A DNA stretch of 8,823 nt from an uncultured Collinsella sp. (GTDB lineage: Bacteria > Actinomycetota > Coriobacteriia > Coriobacteriales > Coriobacteriaceae). The stretch lies in contig CABQZS010000084.1 in the NCBI GenBank assembly GCA_902468695.1, positions 1-8,823 on the forward strand. The letters run 5' to 3'. A model generated the notes under the pieces. It did not search any database and was not told where the DNA came from. It worked only from the letters and a program-made list of their open reading frames with translations. Positions 6,259 to 8,823 of this stretch are shown here, one piece after another. The translations under genes were made by a program, and so were the position numbers. The number at the start of each line of letters is the position of its first letter. Positions within the stretch are counted from its first letter, which is position 1.

Positions 6259-7392
6259 TTACTTCCAAACGCGCTCGGCAATGCGCTTGACCAGCGCGAT
6301 CTTTGCCCATTGTTCGTCCTCGGTCAGTTTGTTGCCAATCTCACAGCTGGCAAAGCCGCACTGGGGCGACAGGTACAGGTTCTCGAGCGGCACATACTTT
6401 GCGGCCTCGTGGATACGTTCGACGATGGCATCCTCGTCCTCGAGCTCAGCGGCCTTGGTGGTCACCAGACCCAGCACGACCTTCTTGCCGGGAGCAACAT
6501 ACTTGAGCGGCTCAAAACCGCCGGCGCGCGGCGTGTCGAACTCCAGATAGAACGCATCGACATCCTCATGCGCAAACAGGTACGGAGCGATAGGGTCGTA
6601 GCCGCCCTCAAAAGCATAGGTGGAGTGATAGTTGCCGCGGCACACGTGCGTGTTAATGACCAGATCGTCGGGCTTGCCCTCGATGGCGGCGTTGTTGAGC
6701 GCCACGCCTAGCTCGGACACCTTTTGCAGGTCAACCGGGCTCATGCCGGTTTTGGCGACAAAATCGGTATCGCAGTAGATGCCCCAGGTGCAGTCATCAA
6801 ACTGGATGTTGCGGCAGCCTGCTGCGTACAGGTCGGCGATCACCGTGCGATAAGCGGCTGCAATGGCATCGGCGAGCTCTTCGTCGGTCTTGTAGATGGC
6901 GCGTAGACTCTCCTGCTGGCCGTCGCAGCGGTCGAGCGTGACTTCGGAGAACGTCTGGATCGGCGCCGGAATGGTTTGCCGCGCGATCTGGCCCTCGCCC
7001 TCGAGCGCTTTGACAAACTTAAAGTGCTCGACGAAGGGGTGGTTCTCGCCGCTGATGGGGCCGGTCACCACGGCGGTATCGGCCGTCGTCTCCTCATCAT
7101 GGAACATATAACCCGTACGCGAGGTACGGCGCTCAATGCCATTGAGGCCCCACATAAAATCGAGGTGCCAGTAGCTGCGGCGGAACTCGCCATCGGTGAT
7201 GACCTGTAGGCCGGCGGCCTTTTGCTTAGCCACCAAGTCGCGAATGGCCTCATCCTCGACGGCCTTAAGGCCGGAAGCGTCGAGTTTACCCACGACATAG
7301 GCGGCACGGGCATCCTTTACAGCCTGCGGACGAAGAAAACTGCCGACGATATCGGCGCGAAACGGCGCGTTCGGTTGAATCGAAGTGCTCAT
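6259..7392 (-). CDS. MetE-like single-domain methyltransferase (YxjG/YxjH family)
   Basis: This cytoplasmic protein is related to the C-terminal catalytic domain of cobalamin-independent methionine synthase (MetE, methyl transfer from 5-methyltetrahydrofolate to homocysteine). At 377 residues it has one barrel domain and lacks the N-terminal MetE domain, as in Bacillus YxjG and YxjH. The zinc ligands of MetE are all found: His249 and Cys251 (NTHVCRGN), Glu284 (FYLEFDT) and Cys345 (SPQCGFAS). Other family blocks are FRADIVGSFLRP (11-22), VITDGEFRRSYWHLDF (64-79) and IQFDDCTWG (196-204). The start at 7392 is chosen over an ATG at 7410 because AAAGGGAG lies 6 bases upstream of it and overlaps the longer start. 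The gene follows a LysR-type regulator on the same strand with a 155-base gap holding an inverted repeat that looks like its operator. The methyl donor is not certain: enzymes of this type may use a donor other than the polyglutamyl folate used by full-length MetE. Confidence 0.92.
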   Translation of the reverse strand: MSTSIQPNAPFRADIVGSFLRPQAVKDARAAYVVGKLDASGLKAVEDEAIRDLVAKQKAAGLQVITDGEFRRSYWHLDFMWGLNGIERRTSRTGYMFHDEETTADTAVVTGPISGENHPFVEHFKFVKALEGEGQIARQTIPAPIQTFSEVTLDRCDGQQESLRAIYKTDEELADAIAAAYRTVIADLYAAGCRNIQFDDCTWGIYCDTDFVAKTGMSPVDLQKVSELGVALNNAAIEGKPDDLVINTHVCRGNYHSTYAFEGGYDPIAPYLFAHEDVDAFYLEFDTPRAGGFEPLKYVAPGKKVVLGLVTTKAAELEDEDAIVERIHEAAKYVPLENLYLSPQCGFASCEIGNKLTEDEQWAKIALVKRIAERVWK

Positions 7393-7432
7393 AGATATCT
7401 CCCTTTGCATTGGTTGCTTTACTGGGACAGAG

Positions 7433-7446
7433 TATGAGCGCTCATA
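7433..7446. promoter_or_regulatory. 14-bp perfect palindrome in the leader of the MetE-like gene
   Basis: TATGAGCGCTCATA is a perfect palindrome 40 bases upstream of the MetE-like start codon, just downstream of the likely -10 elements. Its position would suit a repressor site or the base of a small RNA hairpin. One such palindrome could occur by chance in a window of this size. Confidence 0.3.
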
Positions 7447-7458
7447 TGGTCATCGTAA

Positions 7459-7472
7459 AATATACGTTTATA
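7459..7472 (-). promoter_or_regulatory. Likely -10 region of the MetE-like promoter
   Basis: The minus strand reads TATAAA (7472-7467) and TATATT (7464-7459) in an AT-rich stretch immediately downstream of the inverted repeat at 7479-7501. Neither has a good TTGACA at the proper distance. The -35 position would fall beside or within the inverted repeat, as is common for promoters that need a LysR-type activator. Confidence 0.4.
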
Positions 7473-7478
7473 ACAGTT

Positions 7479-7501
7479 TGATATAGATGCTTCCTATATC
7501 A
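7479..7501. promoter_or_regulatory. Probable LysR-type operator, methionine-box-like
   Basis: TGATATAG, a 7-base spacer, and CTATATCA form a perfect 8+8 inverted repeat. The inner part, ATAG-N7-CTAT, has the LysR-family layout (a T-N11-A dyad) and resembles the methionine boxes described for MetR/MtaR regulators of streptococci. It lies between the lysR stop (7548) and the MetE-like start (7392), next to the likely -10 region. A second small inverted repeat, CAGTC-TG-GACTG (7500-7511), abuts it. The binding protein is inferred to be the adjacent LysR product. Confidence 0.55.
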
Positions 7502-7547
7502 GTCTGGACTGTCATAAAGAGACTTGAACCGTGCGGAGCACAGCAGC

Positions 7548-8444
7548 CTAGATATGCTGACGAATCGCGTCGATATAGGCCCGACCGTAGCGCGTGAGCG
7601 TCGTGTTCTTGCGCGTGATGATGCCAATCTCCATGTACTCGTCCACGTCGAGCGGAATCGAGATAATGCCGGGGCCGTTGAGCTCGTGGCTGATCACGCC
7701 CGAGCATACCGTGTAGCCGTTGAGGCCCATGGCCAAATTGAACAACGTCGCACGGTCGCGCACGCGGATATTTTTGCGACGCTCAAAGGTCGAGGTCAGC
7801 TCCTCGGAATAGTAAAACGAGTTGTAGCTGCCCTGCTCGTAGGACAGGAACGGGTAGTCTTCCAGATCCTCGAGCGTCACGCTGGAGCGGCCCGCCAGCG
7901 GATGGTCGGCGCACACGAAGACATGCGGCGTGGCGCAGAAGAGCCCTTCGAACACGAGCTCGTTGGCGGCAAGCATGCGCTCGATGACCTCGCGATTGTG
8001 CTCCGACAGATACAGGATGCCGAGTTCGCTTTTCATATGCGCGACATCCTCGATAATCTCGTGGGTCTGTTCCTCGCGTAGGGTAAAGTCGTAGCGCGCG
8101 GCATCGAACTCGCGGATCACATCGACAAACGCGTTGACGGCAAAGGAATAATGCTGGCAGCTCACACTAAAGTGCGGCACCTGCTCGGACGTACCTTTGT
8201 ACTTGCCCTCGAGCAGGTCGGCCTGGTCGAGCACCTGGCGCGCGTACCCCAAGAAGGTCTCGCCTTCCTCGGACACAATGACACCCTTGTTGGTGCGCTC
8301 AAAGATATGCACACCCATCTCGTTTTCGAGATCGCGGATCGACGCGGTAATCGAAGGCTGCGACACAAAGAGCCGGCGCGAGGCCTCGGTGATGCTACCG
8401 CATTCGGCAACTTTGACGACATATCTGAGTTGCTGGAGCTTCAT
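7548..8444 (-). CDS. LysR-family transcriptional regulator, likely of sulfur amino acid genes
   Basis: This 298-residue protein has the usual length and layout of a LysR regulator. A winged helix-turn-helix covers about residues 3-62 (QLRYVVKVAECGSITEASRR, then FVSQPSITASIRDLE and IFERTNKGV). It is followed by a linker helix and a two-lobe effector domain from about residue 90, beginning HFSVSCQHYSF. That segment resembles the CmbR/MetR-like regulators of cysteine and methionine genes in lactic acid bacteria. The ATG at 8444 is supported by AGGGAG 6 bases upstream. That Shine-Dalgarno overlaps the stop codon of the HAD gene upstream, 10 bases separate the two genes, and translational coupling is likely. 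The next gene downstream is a methionine-synthase-like enzyme with an operator-like inverted repeat in front of it. Family is certain; target and effector are inferred from that context. Confidence 0.93.
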   Translation of the reverse strand: MKLQQLRYVVKVAECGSITEASRRLFVSQPSITASIRDLENEMGVHIFERTNKGVIVSEEGETFLGYARQVLDQADLLEGKYKGTSEQVPHFSVSCQHYSFAVNAFVDVIREFDAARYDFTLREEQTHEIIEDVAHMKSELGILYLSEHNREVIERMLAANELVFEGLFCATPHVFVCADHPLAGRSSVTLEDLEDYPFLSYEQGSYNSFYYSEELTSTFERRKNIRVRDRATLFNLAMGLNGYTVCSGVISHELNGPGIISIPLDVDEYMEIGIITRKNTTLTRYGRAYIDAIRQHI

Positions 8445-8454
8445 GGCTTTCTCC

Positions 8455-8823
8455 CTAGACGTTTGTGACGTCGAAACCCGCCGTGTCCATTTGGCTCATA
8501 AACGACGGCATCTCCCCCGTCGCGGCGCAGGCGGCAATCTGATGCAGAGCCCCGGCAACCGCATCATCTGCCGCAGCGCCGATATGCCAGCGTGCGGCAG
8601 CCGTGACGGCCTCGTTGGCATTGGCAACTGCAACGGAGTTAGGAACGGCATCGATCATGGGCAAATCGTTATCAGAATCGCCGAATACGGCCACCTCGTC
8701 GGGCGTCAGGCCCAAAGCGCGCGCCAGCTCCAGCGCAGCGCAGCCCTTGTCCCAACCAGCCGGAAGGATGTCGAACAGGCGCACTCGGTTGTTGGGAAAC
8801 ACAAGCGAGAGTTCCGGCACCTC
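8455..8823 (-). CDS. HAD-superfamily hydrolase (Cof-type phosphatase), 5' partial
   Basis: Only the last 122 residues are present; the frame is open through base 8823 and the N-terminal part with the DxDGT nucleophile motif lies outside the window. The visible part holds the motif III lysine in GWDKGCAAL (Lys26 counted from the edge) and motif IV VFGDSDNDLPMI (46-57), where the acidic residues bind Mg2+. This is the standard C-terminal half of Cof/YbjI/YwpJ-like sugar-phosphate phosphatases of the cytoplasm. The frame ends 10 bases before the lysR start, and its TAG overlaps the lysR Shine-Dalgarno, so the two are probably one transcript. The substrate cannot be told from this half, and no link to methionine metabolism is evident. 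Confidence 0.9.
   Translation of the reverse strand, partial: EVPELSLVFPNNRVRLFDILPAGWDKGCAALELARALGLTPDEVAVFGDSDNDLPMIDAVPNSVAVANANEAVTAAARWHIGAAADDAVAGALHQIAACAATGEMPSFMSQMDTAGFDVTNV

Noticed and set aside
6223..6711. Plus-strand frames opposite the MetE-like gene
   Set aside because: Composition is that of a shadow frame and the minus-strand gene is secure, with all zinc ligands present.
7520..7545. Possible terminator after lysR
   Set aside because: Only a 4-bp stem (GTGC/GCAC) with no T-run; too weak to call.
7393..7547. SAM (S-box) or other methionine riboswitch before the MetE-like gene
   Set aside because: The 155-base gap lacks the S-box core and has no leader terminator; the LysR-type dyad explains the region better.

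Overview
The window looks like an ordinary chromosomal stretch of a GC-rich gut actinobacterium of the class Coriobacteriia, most likely Collinsella or a close relative. That assignment is inference. It rests on GC-rich third codon positions, purine-rich Shine-Dalgarno sites, and a mix of gene types (bile salt hydrolase, NCS2 purine permease, short Clostridia-like peptide deformylase) that I recognise from that group. I see no insertion sequence, phage gene, CRISPR array, tRNA or rRNA.

Layout, left to right. (1) The 3' part of a Kup-type potassium transporter (+), open at the left edge and closed by a strong terminator. (2) On the minus strand, a choloylglycine/bile salt hydrolase with all the usual active-site residues. 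Upstream of it, and separated by a terminator, lies a short peptide-deformylase-like gene in which the catalytic glutamate of HExxH is Met. (3) Divergent from the deformylase, a 436-residue AzgA-type purine permease (+) with its own terminator. (4) A small alpha/beta-hydrolase esterase (+), ending in a hairpin that can terminate from both sides. (5) A minus-strand series read right to left: the C-terminal part of a HAD phosphatase (open at the right edge), a LysR-type regulator whose Shine-Dalgarno overlaps the HAD stop codon, and then a single-domain MetE-like (YxjG/YxjH-type) methyltransferase. Beyond that gene there is a possible 17-codon ORF.

How the genes work together. Most are single-gene units bounded by hairpin terminators: ion uptake, bile-salt deconjugation, purine uptake, ester hydrolysis. 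The one region with clear regulatory logic is lysR to metE-like. The regulator's gene lies directly upstream, and a perfect 8+8 inverted repeat with a 7-base spacer (TGATATAG-N7-CTATATCA) sits just before the methyltransferase promoter region. It matches the LysR T-N11-A layout and resembles methionine boxes of MetR/MtaR-type regulators. The other points worth following are the substituted deformylase active site and an 11-bp complementarity that could hide the ribosome-binding site of the bile salt hydrolase.
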